Assembly: GCA_029777145.1 (NCBI GenBank)
Contig: JAKOSS010000883.1
Location: 1-27,886, forward strand
DNA: 27,886 nt
Direction of reading: 5' to 3'
Origin: Acidobacteriota bacterium
GTDB taxonomy: Bacteria; Acidobacteriota; Blastocatellia; Pyrinomonadales; Pyrinomonadaceae
Shown here: positions 27,741 to 27,886 of the stretch, one piece after another
Layout: each line of letters begins with the position of its first letter
Numbering within the stretch: position 1 is the first letter of the stretch
Translations under genes and position numbers: made by a program
Notes under the pieces: generated by a model
Seen by the model: the letters and a program-made list of their open reading frames with translations, nothing else
Told to the model about the DNA's origin: nothing
The model's database searches: none

Positions 27741-27886
27741 ACCCGCGGATCACGCGAATTGCTGCATGAGAAATTTGCCCGCGAAATACGCCAAATACGC
27801 GAAAGAGACCCAGGAAACAGCGTCAACTTTCGCGTGATTCGCGTGATTCGCGGGCAAACTCTTTCACCCGATTCGCGGGCAAAATC
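27741..27886. repeat. TTCGCGGGCAAA / ATTCGCG repeat cluster, runs off the window
   Basis: The 12-mer TTTGCCCGCGAA at 27774-27785 is the inverse of TTCGCGGGCAAA at 27847-27858, which is repeated directly at 27872-27883. Between them are short words such as AATACGC (twice) and CGTGATTCG in tandem (CGCGTGATTCGCGTGATTCG). The region can fold into a long imperfect stem that could also act at the end of the SulP transcript. No ORF is seen here, and the right end is cut by the window. Confidence 0.65.

Overview
The window looks like chromosomal DNA of a fairly GC-rich, Gram-negative-type bacterium. It has Tat-exported enzymes, lipoproteins, a TonB-type protein, the succinylase branch of DAP synthesis, and spacers filled with short palindromic or low-complexity repeats. 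My best guess is Acidobacteriota (Blastocatellia/Pyrinomonadaceae-like). This rests on remembered gene style and repeat types only, with no marker gene, so it is moderate to low confidence. I saw no rRNA, tRNA, transposase, phage gene or CRISPR array.

Left part (1-4.3 kb): a two-helix membrane protein, a GNAT acetyltransferase and a Tat-exported amine-oxidase-type flavoprotein lie on the minus strand. A Tat-exported GH125 alpha-mannosidase is on the plus strand, followed by a 150-bp nested palindromic element. Next (4.3-10.3 kb) is a lysine/DAP cluster on the minus strand: an M20 peptidase (DapE candidate), dapB, a divergent TrpF-like protein, dapA and dapD. An M23 lipoprotein gene on the opposite strand splits it, and a 440-bp inverted-repeat element sits between the M20 gene and dapB.

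The centre (10.3-23.1 kb) is the most striking part: a minus-strand respiratory operon of nine genes. In transcription order they are a flavin/Fe-S NAD(P)-type oxidoreductase, a Rieske protein, a b6-type cytochrome b, a membrane-anchored heptaheme cytochrome c, the alpha (Tat, Mo-bisMGD), beta (Fe-S) and gamma (lipoprotein, haem-b type) subunits of a periplasmic type II DMSO-reductase-family enzyme, a hemerythrin-like protein and a TorD-family chaperone. I infer one electron-transfer unit linking NAD(P)H and/or quinol, through Rieske/cytochrome b and c haems, to a nitrate reductase or nitrite oxidoreductase-like enzyme. Direction and substrate are not decided by sequence. An FNR/CRP-type palindrome lies at a class II position before the first gene. 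A near-identical palindrome lies exactly 41.5 bp before the start codon of a small uncharacterised gene that converges on the operon's 3' end, which suggests a shared regulon and a leaderless mRNA for the small gene.

Right part (23.1-27.9 kb): a TonB C-terminal-domain protein with a clear Rho-independent terminator, a secreted amidohydrolase of the SAH/MTA deaminase type, a SulP-family anion transporter with a STAS domain, and a final repeat-rich spacer that runs off the window.
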